From: Euglena gracilis
Lineage: Eukaryota > Euglenida > Euglenophyceae > Euglenales
Assembly (NCBI GenBank): GCA_039621445.1
Contig: CP154956.1
Span: 9,733,443 to 9,797,442 of the forward strand
Direction: 5' to 3'
DNA: 64,000 nucleotides
Part shown: positions 11,086 through 22,470 of the stretch, in pieces
Position numbering within the stretch: the first letter of the stretch is position 1
Layout: each line of letters opens with the position of its first letter
Program-made: the position numbers and the translations under genes
The notes under the pieces: generated by a model
The model's input: only the letters and a program-made list of their open reading frames with translations
Told to the model about the DNA's origin: nothing
Databases searched by the model: none

Positions 11086-12686
11086 GGGGGTAGGTCCCCG
11101 GTGCCTTCTTTTCATCCCCCACCATTTTCGAAATGTTTAGGAATTTTCGATTTTTTGGCCTAAGAACGGCGCTCTTAAGGTGGCCATAACTCGGGCTAGG
11201 TGGGGAGTTGCGGGGAAAGCAAAATACCGTTAGATTGGGCATTTTAAGGGCTTCAATTTAGGTCTCCGGAAATTTTCTTTTGATGATTTTGCTTCATTTC
11301 CGAGATATTTTGGAAACATCGATTTTTTGACCCCAAAAACAGCCCAAAATGGCCCCGAAATGGGCCAAAATTGGCCGAAAAATGGCCGTAACTCGGGCCA
11401 CACAAAGAGTTGGGGGAAAAGTAAACCATGGTTGGATCGGGCATTCCAAGGGCTTCATTTTTGCTCTCCGGGCATTTCCTTTGATTTTGCTTTGTTGTCG
11501 AGACATTTTGAAGAAATCAATTTTTGACCCAAAAACGGCCCCCCCAAAAATACACCTCAAAATGGCCGTTTTGGGCCACAAAACCGCGCCGGAACACGGG
11601 CCAGACAAGTCAGTTGCAAAAACGGCGTTTGGGGGGCGGTAGAGGGCCTCCGGGGGATTATTAGGTTTGGCAGACACTTTCTGAAATAATGCACGTTTTA
11701 TTGAGGTTTTTTTGAAGAATTGATTTTTTGACCAAAATTCTCACCTCAGCGAAGTGGCAGAGTCGGAACTGGGGAGGGGGCGATCCCACCCCTGTCGGTT
11801 GAATACCTCGGGCCTGGCGGGGAGTTTGGGGTCAAGCAGAGGTGATTCGGAAAGCTGGGTTCCAGTCGCTCACGACTGGGTGAAAAATCCGGGGACAGGT
11901 CCAGGGTCATGGTGATAATCCGCGGTTTGAATTACCTACCTGGGGGGGTTTCCACCACCCCTTTTTCCCTGGTGTAAGCTTCGCTCTTACTCTCAAGAGA
12001 CAAGAGCTCAGTGACCGCTGCCTACATCTGAATTTTGTCAAAGTTTTGGTGTTGGTTTCTGGTTTTACGCCTGACGAACACCCCGAACGTGCTTGTTGGG
12101 CATGCGGGGGGGGGACTTAGCAATCAGACCCGCCGTGAGGGTTAAACAGTAAAACAGGAACCCTGGAAGCCATATGGGTGGTGGACGCGGGACCCCCCCC
12201 CTTCCCGTACAGCCCGGACCTCGGCCCAGTCCAGAAGCTGCTTGACCCCCCTGATGGGCCATTGTGCCCCGAACTCGTCCGATGGTCGGCGGGTGTCTAA
12301 ACCCTCCCCCCAAATAATACCCCCTTCCCCTCGAGGTCTGACTTTGGCGACCGAAATAATCCCCCCCCCCCCCCCGGTTTCGGGCCAAAGGCCCGGATTT
12401 TGACCTGAAAATGTAAGTAAAAATCACACTTTCTGACAACAAATTACGAAAAAAAATCGACTTTCCTGGATCATCTGACCTCCAAAAAATGGTAAATTTC
12501 ATAATAAAGTACAAAAAAAATGACCCAAAGGGGGTTTTGGCACTATTTTGGCTCCTACGGGAGTTCGATAAATTTCGAAAATTTTGGGGTGCTATGACCC
12601 CCCCAAATAATACCCCCCCTCCTCGAACCGGGACTTCGGGTGAAAAAATAATACCCTGGAGGTATTATTTGGGGGGTTTACCACAG
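11086..12686. other. Intron with tandemly diverged AT-rich repeat
   Basis: Three diverged copies of a 150-bp block (AATGGCCGTAACTCGGGC, GGGCTTCATTT, GAGATATTTTGGAAACATCG) at 11150-11330, 11330-11520 and 11560-11700; another lies at 32275-32430. From 12290 to 12670 AATAATACCCCC blocks occur in both orientations. No exon seen. Confidence 0.5.
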
Positions 12687-12765
12687 TCATCCACGTGGGC
12701 CGGCCGGTTCGGAGCGGCTGCCGTCGCTGAGCGAGGGGGTTGTCCGCATTGGTGGCGTCCAGGGG
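12687..12765 (+). CDS. Exon: helicase VVRIGG block
   Basis: After TACCACAG the frame reads HPRGPAGSERLPSLSEGVVR and then IGGVQG. GVVRIGG matches the conserved IVRIGG segment following motif Ia in NFX1/ZNFX1 helicases, just before the R/K-S-x-x-L-x-x-x-NL block found in the next exon. Exit CAGGGG/GTGGCC is phase 0 and fits the exon at 13689. Entry phase (one base) does not match an obvious donor of the previous exon. Confidence 0.7.
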
Positions 12766-13688
12766 GTGGCCTGGAGGCATCTCGCCCCCCCCCCCTCATC
12801 CCCTCCATAGAGCAACCAGCCCCACCATATCGCATGCCACTTCTGTTGGGGGTCTTCTGCCAGTCAGTTCCCCAGCATGGTACAATTTGTTGTTGCGTTG
12901 TACCTGCCATGGCTCAGGTGGACCTGTTGTCTTTCTGGACCAGTTGTTGAACCCGGTTCTGGTCGATCTGTTCTGGTCTGTTTCCGGGGGGCGGTGGCGA
13001 ATCTTTTTTTTGACCTTGCTGACTGGTGTATTTCTTGTGTCCATTTATCCCTCCCCCCAATCAAGTGCCAGGACTTTGTTATTGCTGGACATATGGTCTG
13101 GCCATCATAACTATGGGTGTGTTCTTCAGTGGTTATGTGCAATGTTGTACGCCCAAAAGAAGATGGATATTTGCAGACACGGACATGTCTATGGTTTTGG
13201 TCGAAGAGCATTTTCTGTTCCCTATCTTCTTTGAAACTGTCTCTTATACTTGCGCTGAGCTGCATGTAAAAAGGAGTATCCATGGTGTGAAAATTGAAGG
13301 GAAAACGGAGCCTAAAATGACTGGTGAAGTGATTTTTCCATCAGTTTTTTCGGCTTTTGTGGGTTTGCTTTTTGTAACAGGATCCCAAAATCTGATTTTT
13401 TTTTCCTTTTTTGTCACAGAGGTTTTCTTTTTTGAAGAAAAAAATTTAATTATTGTCGCTTTTCCCTTCCCCGGTATTTTTTCTCACTGGAAGCGGGCAC
13501 GTGAATAATGACGGGTAAAAGAATGACTGGGAGAAAATGACAGTAAAAATGATGGGAGTATTTCAATGTCGGGGAGATGAATGCCGGGGAAACCTGGGTG
13601 GTTTCCCATCATTTTTGCCCGGGCTGCAGGCGCCACTCCCCTGGGTCTCCTCTGCATGATGTTGGCCCGCCCCTGCCCCCCCGGCAAG

Positions 13689-13832
13689 TCCGACAACGAG
13701 GCGCTCAACGCGCGCAACCTGTCCGCGCTGCGGCGGGCCCAGCGGGGCCGCGGCGCCTCGGAGCAAAGCGCGGAGCTGGTGACGATGGAGCGGGATGCGG
13801 AGAAGCGGCTGAAAGAGCCCAGAGGAGCTGGG
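13689..13832 (+). CDS. Exon: helicase KSDNEALNARNL block plus charged helix
   Basis: Reads SDNEALNARNLSALRRAQRG, then ASEQSAELVTMERDAEKRLK. With the preceding VVRIGG this reproduces the IGG-x-K/S-x-x-x-x-L-x-x-x-NL pattern of the family. The remainder is an alpha-helical arm typical of the 1B/1C insertions. Acceptor CCCGGCAAG/TCC follows a pyrimidine-rich stretch; donor GCTGGG/GTTTCA is phase 0. GAGCTG/GTGACG at 13778 is an alternative donor. Confidence 0.75.
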
Positions 13833-13864
13833 GTTTCAGTGGCACCTCCACATTTAAAAGTTCA

Positions 13865-13866
<2 letters not shown>

Positions 13867-13944
<78 letters not shown>

Positions 13945-14140
13945 TATTATTATTATTATTATTATCATTATTATTATTATTATCATTATCATTATTATTA
14001 TTACTATTACTATTACTATATTATTATAATTATTATTATTATTATTATAATAATTATTATAATTATTATTATTATATTATTATTACTATTATTATTATTA
14101 TTATTATTATTATTAGTTATAATAATTATTATCAAAAGGT
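13867..14140. repeat. (ATT)n trinucleotide microsatellite
   Basis: About 270 bp of ATT/TTA units with occasional ATC, ATG and AC interruptions. The long Leu/Ile open frames here are repeat artefacts. Confidence 0.97.
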
Positions 14141-14597
14141 CCACCTGCAGCTTTTAATCGGCCGTGAAAACATTTTTTATTATTGATACGATGAAAATAT
14201 ATTGTTGTGGCAAATGAAGGTAAAACTGTTCGGGCTGCACTCCCCTTCATCAAAGCTGCACTCTTGTCTCAGAACCACTCTTTTGGTGTTCCACAAGTGG
14301 AGAGGGAGATCAGGGTTTTTCAGAACATTTTGGTCCATTTTCTGGCTGAGGGTTTCAGAGCTTTAAGCTGCAGCCTTGCACCTGTGGGACCCTGGGGGTC
14401 CCATAAGTCCACCTTGGGAGGATTTATGGACAAATTGACAAAGTTCAGTCCTAAAGTTAGATTTAACTTCCAGCCTAAGTAAAAAATCCAAATTTTGGCC
14501 AAACCCGAAGCCCTAACCCCATCCATCCCTTACAAGAAAGGAGCTTTATATTTTTGAGACCCCCAGGGGGGGAGGTCGCACAAGTATAATTTGAGTG

Positions 14598-14811
14598 CAG
14601 GGGTTTTTTTTAGTCTTGGACCCTGGGAGGGGGTAGGCCCCCCCCCCCCAGGGGAGTTGGGATATACTTTTCGGCGCCGATGGCGTCGAAAATTTTTGAA
14701 AAGGTGCTATTTTTTTGCATTTTTCTCAATTCTTTGGCGGTCCCACGGAACCCCCCGGGGGGCCAGGGGTGGGGAGTACCCCCCTCTCCCGGTCTTTAAA
14801 AAAAAAACCCT
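14598..14811. mobile_element. hAT-like element, TSD TTTGAGTG/TTTAAGTG
   Basis: Left end CAGGGGTTTTTTTTAGTCTT, right end its inverse apart from small differences (GTCTTTAAA...CCCTG). Flanks at 14590-14597 and 14812-14819 match at 7 of 8 positions. Carries the hairpin CGGCGCCGATGGCGTCG near 14673. Related to the copy at 45578. Confidence 0.8.
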
Positions 14812-14993
14812 GTTTAAGTGAGGTGGGTGGGTGGATTTGTATTGGGCTCCGCCTGCCGGTTAAAAGGTTTTTTTGGCTATTTTTGTGGTGGCCACCCCCC
14901 CCCCCCCATGCAACGAGGGCATTTTCCATCAAAGCTTTGAACCCTGCCGTTCGTCCCCCTCCTCACTCCGCTCTCCTGCCCACGGCTGCTGAG

Positions 14994-15109
14994 GACCTCC
15001 GTGGATGTTTGACGCAGGTCAATGCGGCATTGGAGTTCGGGGCAGACACCGTCCTGCAGCACGCCAGTGACGACCAGCTCGACAGCCTGCTCCCCGTGTG
15101 GTTGCTGAG
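14994..15109 (+). CDS. Exon: helicase insertion arm
   Basis: After a pyrimidine-rich acceptor (CTGCCCACGGCTGCTGAG) the frame reads DLRGCLTQVNAALEFGADTV, then LQHASDDQLDSLLPVWLL. It is helical and GC-rich, in the position where ZNFX1-like helicases carry a long variable helical insert before the vWxLxxxxR block. Phase 0 fits the 13832 donor. Donor CTGAG/GTTGTG (phase 2) or CCC/GTGTGG at 15096. An in-frame AG at 15017 is an alternative start. Confidence 0.6.
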
Positions 15110-15599
15110 GTTGTGGGGGGTGTGGGTGGGGGTGGGTGGGGGTGGGTGGGTGGGTGGGTGCGAGTGCTTGCGTGGGTGGGTGGGTGGGTGTCGTGTGCTG
15201 CATGTGCTGGTGTCGTGTGCTGCTGTGTGTGCATGCGTGAGTGGGCACCTGGGCGCGTAGGTAGGTGGGTGGGTGGGTGGGTGGGTGGATGGATGGGTTC
15301 ATACACCCCAAGCACACGCGCACATGGATGTTGTGTGTATGGTTTTCTTGCATGTGTCTGCTCATGCGCGCATGTGGGAGTGACATAATGGGAGTCACAT
15401 ACAAATGTGGAGGAATTTGGAGGGCAAGGTCCAGATTGACCCCAAAGTGGCTTGCCTATCTCCTCGGGGGTTGGTAGGTGCGACCGCCCCCAGATCCTTA
15501 AAGAAAAAGTCTCCTTTCCGAACAAACTTTTCCTAATCACAAGAATCAGTTTTTTGCATTTTTATTACACCCTTTTTTGTGTTGTTTCGCTTTCTCTTG

Positions 15600-15760
15600 C
15601 TGTTTTGTTGCGCGTGCATGCGTGCGTGCGTGCGTCCGTGTGTTTGTCCGTGCGTGCGTCCGTGCGTGCGTGCATGCGTGCGTGCGTGTGCGCGCGCGCG
15701 CGTGTGTGTGTGTCCGCGCGTTTGCGTGTGTCCATGTGTGTGCGCGCGCGTGTGTATTTT
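15600..15760. repeat. (TGCG)n and (CG/TG) microsatellite
   Basis: Run of TGCG units followed by alternating CG and TG. 15115-15295 is a related GGTG-rich stretch. Confidence 0.9.
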
Positions 15761-15843
15761 ATTTCTTTGTGTTTTTGGGTCCTTTCCATCACGTTTTTTT
15801 TTAAGGGTTCGTGCTGTGCCCCACCCCCCCACCTGAGGGTCAG

Positions 15844-15973
15844 CCGCCGCCCGCCCCCGTCCTCCTCTCACGCAACGTGGACCGCTGCCGATCGGCAGGC
15901 GGTGGCTGCCGCGCGACGGACCCTCCCAGCCGGCCTTCCCCTCCGCGGCTCCCTGGCGCATGCCTGCGGCGGG
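15844..15973 (+). CDS. Possible exon: WTAADRQAVAAARR segment
   Basis: GC-rich frame reading SSSHATWTAADRQAVAAARR, then TLPAGLPLRGSLAHACGG. Entry phase (one base after GGTCAG) fits the 15109 donor. It could be part of the helicase insert but I recognise no conserved motif. The donor GCGGG/GTCGGC lies just before a CAGGCCGAATTTTAGTC transposon-like end at 15987. Confidence 0.35.
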
Positions 15974-15986
15974 GTCGGCTTCGTAG

Positions 15987-16065
15987 CAGGCCGAATTTTA
16001 GTCCGGGGCACCCCAAGGCACTCTGGACCCCCCCCCCCGGGTTGGTAAAAAAAAACTGCCTGATG
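15987..16065. mobile_element. Fragment of CAGGCC-type hAT-like element
   Basis: CAGGCCGAATTTTAGTCCGG resembles the left end of the element at 30316, and GTTGGTAAAAAAAAACTGCC resembles its right end, but no matching 8-bp flanks were found. Possibly deleted or nested. Confidence 0.35.
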
Positions 16066-17140
16066 CCCCCCCCCCCCCCCGGCTCGAAGTGGCCCGACCC
16101 AGAGTCGAACTGGGTCTCGAAAAATGGAAAATGCCCAAAAACTTTCGATTGTGCAAAAAAAAAACGTATTTTTTTAATTTTTTTTGGCACCAAAATTTGC
16201 ACTGGCCAGTCCCTTTTCCCACCCATTTTCACCCCTTTTTGGCCCATTTTGCACCCCCCCCCCAATCATCGCACCTACCCCCCCCCCAGAATTTGCCATG
16301 CCCAAAAAACCAGGCAGTGTCTCAGGCACCTGAAACACATTTTGGGCAAATGTTTGACTTTGAAAATTTTGCCCACATCAAGTCCTCTGGCGCTCTGGCA
16401 AGGGGTGCCTACTGGACATGAGTGATGTTTGGAATGGACCTGGGAACAGGCTTCTTTTAAAGGAAAGTCTCACCCAGGGGGTAGGTGCTGTGGCTAGACA
16501 GGGGAGAAGGCCCCCTGAATGGGTCGGTTTTTTGGGGTGGGTAGTGCCACAGCACACCCCAGCGCCAGGGGCCCGAAAATGGCCATTTTCAAAGGAAATT
16601 TGGTTTGGTCGGCAGAAACCCCCCAGGGGGGCGGGTTGCTGCTATGGGCCGGCACCCCATTGCACAAGTCACCTACCCCCTCCCCGGGGTTGGTAAAAAA
16701 GCCCCACTCGGAAACCAATCCAGCCGTCATTGTCAGGGGAGCTGTGGCGTGGGAAACGGTCATCGTTTTGTGGTACTGCCCATCTTTGCACTGGAATTTC
16801 TCAGGTATCCTCAAACCAATCAGTATTGAATGCTTATTGGGAACCATAGATTTGATTCTCTTAACACCCTGACTGCTGACTGAATGACCCCCCCCCCCAG
16901 GAGTTTGAGAGGAGATTGGTGGTATGGGGTCACTGGATCCACCTCTGCGGTGCATGGGTGGGAATTTCCAGTGGGTTCTGTATGGGTGGGTGGTGTCAAC
17001 TTTGGAGGGGGGGGGGTTCTCTGTGCGTATGTTTTCGAGAGAAGCAGGTGGGTTTGGACCTGGGGAATGGGTGCCCCCCACTCCAGCGTCACTAAGTGAA
17101 CTGAAGCCAGGGACCTGGCAACTTCCTCTTGTTCCTGCAG

Positions 17141-17301
17141 GGACATCCTTTGCATTTGACCCCTGCTGTAGCCAGGATTTCCGGCTGCGAGGCTTCCTGG
17201 ACCAGGCCATCGACCTATGGCTGCCAGCCCGAGAGATGGCCAAGGCGCGAAAAGCAGCCGAGGCCGAAACCACACAGTGGAGGCCTTTGTGTCGCTTGTT
17301 G
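17141..17301 (+). CDS. Exon: helical segment (FRLRGFLDQAIDLWLPAREM)
   Basis: The acceptor CTTGTTCCTGCAG is strong. The frame reads TSFAFDPCCSQDFRLRGFLD, QAIDLWLPAREMAKARKAAE, AETTQWRPLCRLL. It is charged and helical; the DLWLPARE piece recalls the vWxL...R signature of the family but the convincing copy of that is at 23.6 kb. Donor TTGTTG/GTGACA, phase 0. Confidence 0.6.
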
Positions 17302-18161
17302 GTGACAAGGGAAGGACAGAGGGTTGTTAACACACGGCCAAACACCGCATCCGTAGAACTCGTGCCATTTCGCCATTTTGGCCCAAAGTTGTGAAGGCCA
17401 TCCCATCTTTTTAAACTTGTTTGGCCCTGCTGGGTGTTTTTCATTTCCTGACCGGGGAATCACAGACCCGAGGGGCTGGGATGGCTTTTCTTTGGCATTC
17501 TTTCCCATTTTTAACCGATTGGTTGTTTCCTTTTGAATGGTCCAGATATATCCAGAGGCAACTGTTTGCAAACCTCCCGATTTTGGTCCCTCCCCCTCCC
17601 CCAAGAAGGTAACGCGGGGAACTTCCCAGAGAATTTGTCACCTTGGGACCGTAGCACCCGTCCCAGTTGACTTGCCATTTTGGGAAGTCCGCTATGGGCC
17701 CCCCTTGAGAAGCGGTTACATGGGCTCCGGGTGGTCCACCAGGGACGGCTCGTTTTTTTTTTTCTCGTTAAGGACCCCCCCCCCTCAAGGATCACCTTTG
17801 GGCCAAGGGCTGCTCAAGGGCCGGACTGCCGCTTGAAGGGGTCGAAAATCAAAAGTCGAACCCCGCAGTTTTTGACATTTGGGGTGGATGGGACGATGGG
17901 ACAGGGATGTCAGAAATCAATTTCTTCCCCAAAATCGACCCGTTTTAGCCAAAGTATGGCCAATTTTCAGCCAGATTGTGGTTTTTTAGTTGAATGTGCC
18001 GGGATGGGAGTTTTTTGTTTGAAGTCTGCTCTGCATTGGCGTGTGCCATCTTACATCATAGGCTGAATCTTGAACAGTTTTGGGAGGTTTGCAAACGATC
18101 GCCACTGGATATATATCTGTACCGCTCGAAAGAAAACGAACACACTAGTTGAAAAAAACGT

Positions 18162-18162
<1 letters not shown>

Positions 18163-18214
<52 letters not shown>
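18163..18214. repeat. Poly-T tract
   Basis: About 50 T with one C. Confidence 0.97.
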
Positions 18215-18215
<1 letters not shown>

Positions 18216-18312
18216 GGTTGGCCCGAGACCCCCTCCCTCCTGCGCGTTGATCAATTTCAGACGGGGGGGGGGGTTGGAAGGTGGCCCACAAAGTTGATTT
18301 GGTGCGTGGGAG

Positions 18313-18451
18313 ACCCGTGGAGCACACTCACCCGGGGCCCCACTGGCATCAGCCTGACCGACCTGTTTGCCCTCCCGGCGCCCCCGACTGCGGCGCAGGG
18401 GGCGGAGGACGACGACGAGGATGACGCCCAAGCGTGGATGCCTCCGTCCTG
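18313..18451 (+). CDS. Possible exon: acidic linker segment
   Basis: Frame reads PWSTLTRGPTGISLTDLFAL, then PAPPTAAQGAEDDDEDDAQA. The GC-rich codons and acidic run look like a linker exon of this gene, but no conserved motif is visible and the phases do not fit the neighbours. Donor GTCCTG/GTTCAC. Confidence 0.35.
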
Positions 18452-18799
18452 GTTCACACCATTGCCTATCGTGTGGCCGACCCCCCCCCCTAGGGGGAGG
18501 TGACTGACTGGTTTTTGGCTCCGGACCGCCCCCAGGGGGGGGGGGGCCAGGATTGGCCGAAAGTTTTGGAGTTTTGGCTGTTTTCTTTCACTTCTTTGGC
18601 TTTGAATCGTTTGACTTTTGGCCTTTTTTTTTGGCTGAGTGACCATTGCGACCGACCCCCCCCCCTCCAGGGAGGTAGGAAGTGGGTGACTGGTTATTAC
18701 AATGTGACTGACAGGTTTCATGAAAGTTGCAGGTGACCCCCCTCCCTCCAGGTCAGTAAGCAAAGGTGTGGTCTGGGTCATAGATTCATTTAACTCCTG

Positions 18800-19060
18800 C
18801 GTGTGACCCCTCCCCCCCCCCGGGGGGGGGGGTGGATTTTCGAGAGTGGGTGGATGGGTTGGGCCCCAGGACCCCCCGGGGGGGGGGGGTGGGGTGTGCC
18901 ATGGGTCAGGTTTTTGCCCGGCCAAAACCCTTTCAGAAAAAAAACCTTTTCAGCGTTTCGGCTGATTTTGGATGTATTTTGGGTGGATGGGTGGGAGGGT
19001 GGTTGACGCCCCCCGTCGGGGGGGGGGGGGGGGGCTTGTGGATGAGTGAGTTTCTGGGTT
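18800..19060. other. Poly-C/poly-G flanked block, no exon
   Basis: Homopolymer-rich sequence including TGGGTCAGGTTTTTGCCCGG. A related block occurs in inverse context at 32850-33110 (CAGGTTTTGGCCCGCC), so this is a dispersed repeat. Confidence 0.5.
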
Positions 19061-19639
19061 TGGGCCCAGGAAAAAGTGCCCACCCTGGGTCACTGAGTGA
19101 CCCCAGGGGTCACTAAGTGAATCAATGGTCTGGGTCCCCGTGTCGTTTGATTTTGTGGGCAGTTTTCTATGGTCAATTACCGATCCCCCCCCCACTGGGA
19201 AACTGCCATGCGCTGTTAGGTTTCACCCAGGAAGTTTGGTGCCGGCTGACCAGTCATGATACCGACCCCCCCCCCTCGCTGACCTGGAATTTTAACCATA
19301 CAAAGAGGAGGAGGAGGGGATGATAGAAAAGGGTCAAAGCCATGTCCGTCCTGGTAAGTGCCGACAGGTGACAGACAATGGGGTCGTATTCCCCTTTCGA
19401 CCAATTCCTCCCCATTCCTGACAAACCGGTTTGTCGTCTTTCCGCTGATGGCCAAGTATGGCAATCAATCACTGCGCTTGTCATGATGCATTACGACGGG
19501 AAGAGGAGGAGCGCCGCACAGGAGGGGACCGGAATGCATCATTTTAACGCCGGATGGGAAACAATGAAAACAGTGAGAAGAAGGCTTGATAGCACACCTG
19601 TGTGTGGTGTCTTTTGTGTTTGATTGTGTTTGATTGATT

Positions 19640-19714
<75 letters not shown>

Positions 19715-19760
19715 CGTGTGCGTGTGTGCGTGCGTGCGTGCGTGTACGTGTGGGTGGGTC
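19640..19760. repeat. (GA)n followed by (GT)n microsatellite
   Basis: About 40 bp of GA, then 30 bp of GT, then GTGC units. Confidence 0.97.
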
Positions 19761-19864
19761 GGTGCGTTGTGTGTGTTATGTGTGGGTGAGTGAAATTGCA
19801 TTTGTTTTCAGTTTTGTTTGTGTTGTATGTTGACACACACACCCACCCACCCACCCACCCACAC

Positions 19865-21188
19865 CAGGGCGGTCCACAAGGGACGGGATTTTTTTTTTTA
19901 GTTAAGGACCGCCCCTTAAGGACCGCCCCCCCCCCCAGGGCAGTTTTGGACCCGAAAAAATTTTTCCGCCTTCGGTGCCGGGTGTTTTTTTTGACCCATT
20001 TTGGGACCCATATGCAGGAACCCATAGCTAAAATGGCCTAAAATGCCTAAAATGGCCTAAAATGGCCTTAAATGGCCTCAAATGGCCTAAAATGGCCTAA
20101 AATGGGGAAATTTTGGGGCTTTACCATTTGTGCTTGCCAAGGTTGACTCCTTGATTTTTTTTGAAACAAATTTTTTTTTAAAAACAGTTTTTTAAAAAAA
20201 ATCAAAACATGTTTTTTTTTAAAAAAGCACAACAAAAAAAAACGTCTGGAAAAACTAAAAACGTCACTTTTTTGATGACCAAAAAAATGACTTTAGAACT
20301 TTTTCCTCAAAAAATTGCCATTTCGCAAGGAAAACTCCCTCAACACCCAATTTTGCACACCTTCCAAAAAATCACATTTTCTCAAAATTTTGATTTTGAG
20401 AGGTTTTTGAAGCAAAAAAATGCCATTGAAGATCCAGAAAATTTGACAGAGGAAAAATGTCAGTAAAATTTGACTGTGCCAAAAATATTTTGGTCCACTT
20501 TTGGTCCACAATTTGGTCCACTTTTTTGACCTTCGTTATTTTCCACCCCCCTCCTAAAACTACCGAATTTAACCCTGAAATTGTTGATATTTGTGTGTTT
20601 TATTTTATCTAGCCTCGATTTTTTCCCCCCAGTATTTTAGGTTCATTTTTCAAAAAAATTTCAAAAATTTTTCAGCCCAAATCCCCCGTTTTCCCGAAAT
20701 TGGCGAAAATGCTGCCCAACATGTTGCCCAAAACCCCCCAAACCCCATTTTTTTCACACCTTCTAAAATTTGAACATTTCCCAAAATTTTGATTTTGAGA
20801 TTTTGGAAAGAAAATTTGGAAAAAAAATCCAAAAAGATTTGGAAAAAAAAGAAAATGGAGAGATTTTGGAAACAAAAAAATGCCACTGAAAATCCAAAAA
20901 ATTTCCAAGAGAAAAAATGTCAGTAAAATTTGACTGTTCCAAAATTTGGTTCCATTTTTTTGACCTGCATTTTTTTTTGACCCCCCTCCTAAAAACTAAC
21001 AATTTTAAACCCTAAAATTTTGGAGATTTTTTGGGGGGAAAATGTGATTTTCAATCAAGAAACCATGTATTTTGGGGTCATTTTTCAAAAAATTTTCAAA
21101 AAAAATTCCCCGGCCAAAATCCCCTTTTCCTAATTTTTTGGTTGAAGTGTATGGGCACAGAATTTTTTTTTGCTCAAGGACCGCCCTG
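19865..21188. mobile_element. Long hAT-like element (1.3 kb), TSD ACCCACAC
   Basis: Left end CAGGGCGGTCC, right end GGACCGCCCTG, a perfect 11-bp inverse. Flanks at 19857-19864 and 21189-21196 are both ACCCACAC; this sits in a CA-rich microsatellite, so chance identity is more likely than elsewhere. Interior: an AATGGCCTAA tandem repeat (20032-20105) and two diverged copies of an AT-rich block shared with 9.84-10.27 kb. No transposase frame. Confidence 0.7.
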
Positions 21189-21339
21189 ACCCACACACAC
21201 ACCCACCCACACACACACAAACACACATCCACACCCACACCCACACCCACGGGAATCACGGTGATGGCCAACCACCACCGCCGTTGAGCCCATACAGCGC
21301 CCGGTGGTGAACGACTTCATCACCAACCGAACCCCCCCA

Positions 21340-21477
21340 CACACCCACACCGACACCCACACCCACACCCACACCCACACCCACACCCACACCCACACCC
21401 ACACCCACACCCACACCCACACCCACACCCACACCCACACCCACACCCACACCCACACCCACACCCACACCCACACC

Positions 21478-21513
<36 letters not shown>

Positions 21514-21560
21514 ACACACTGTGTGTGTGTGGGTGTGTGTGTGGGTGGGTGGGTGTGTGG
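21340..21560. repeat. (ACACCC)n hexanucleotide repeat with (AC)n and (GT)n
   Basis: About 24 copies of ACACCC, then AC, then GTGTGTGGGTG sequence. Confidence 0.97.
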
Positions 21561-21743
21561 CTGTGGCTGTGTCTGAGGGAGATCCGCCTACCTCCTCTGG
21601 TCCAACGGAAGTTGGGGCACCCTCAAATCCACATGATGGTTTTAACAGGACGAGGATCGGACAACACCTGCATGGAATTTTTCACCCCACCGTTGTCTAC
21701 AAACTGGGTAAACTCCCAGCCGGAGTCGCCCCTGTCCTGACAG

Positions 21744-21866
21744 GCTGCGGGGGACCGCAAGCCTCTGCAAGTGGAAATCCAGCCATTTGAGGGCAGCGGC
21801 GGGCCCCGGTGCGGGTCGTTCGCCCTGATGGAGCGGCTGGCCCAGGCCATCGCGGAACTGCATCCT
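21744..21866 (+). CDS. Exon: helicase insertion segment (PLQVEIQPFEG)
   Basis: The acceptor GTCCTGACAG and donor CATCCT/GTGTTT bound exactly 41 codons: AAGDRKPLQVEIQPFEGSGG, PRCGSFALMERLAQAIAELH, P. Composition and length look like a true coding exon. It probably belongs to the variable region before the vWxL block, but I do not recognise a specific motif. It ends in phase 0, which does not fit the next exon's entry phase, so a small exon may be missing. Confidence 0.6.
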
Positions 21867-22319
21867 GTGTTTTCAGCTGTCTCGCCTCTTGGGCTGGGGG
21901 CTGGGGGCTGGGGGGGGGGGGGTCCTAGCCGCGGTATGAATTTGAAGCGAAAAATTTTGTTTTTTATTTTATTTTTTTTATTTTTTGTTTTAAAAAATTT
22001 TATTTAATTTTATTTCAGATTTTTTTTCTCACGGGGTGGCTTCTTTTCACGTGCTCCCCACGCCAGATGGGCTCTGGGGTCACCCCGCGTGTGCTGCCCA
22101 ACCCCAACCCTGTATTAAGTTGACTTCCAGGCGGCCAGGCCAACTTGCCCCCCCCCACATGTCAAATGCACACCCCCTTTTTCGGACAGCATTTTTTTCG
22201 TCCCAAGTGTTCAGGTTTTTGCCAGTGGTAGCTGGCTGGATAATGACATGTCTGGGTCGAGCTAACCCCCCCCCTTAACAGTAGAGCGGTCCTCTACAAG
22301 AGCAGGGTCCAAATAGAAG

Positions 22320-22379
22320 AGAAAAAAAAAGAAAAAAAAAAACTAAAAAAATAAAAAAACGCCGCGGCGGTCCAAGAAA

Positions 22380-22411
<32 letters not shown>

Positions 22412-22470
22412 AAAAAAAAAAAAAAAAAAAAAAAAAAAACAAAAAAAAAAAACAAAAAAAAAAAAAAAAA
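22320..22470. repeat. Poly-A tracts within a TAGAGCGGTCC repeat
   Basis: About 90 A with single C interruptions, embedded in a dispersed repeat (AGTAGAGCGGTCCTCTACAA, AGGGTCCAAATAGAAG). Other copies of that repeat lie at 22563-22615, 27665-27755 and 27795-27875. Confidence 0.85.

Noticed and set aside
13860-14186. Leu/Ile/Tyr-rich extension of the KSDNEAL exon
   Set aside because: Translation of the (ATT)n repeat beyond the likely donor at 13833.
15097-15295. Gly/Trp/Val-rich frames
   Set aside because: Translation of the GGTG repeat array.
21298-21340. Possible exon RPVVNDFITNR after an AG at 21297
   Set aside because: Very short, runs into the ACACCC repeat, no donor, and only weak resemblance to a helicase segment.
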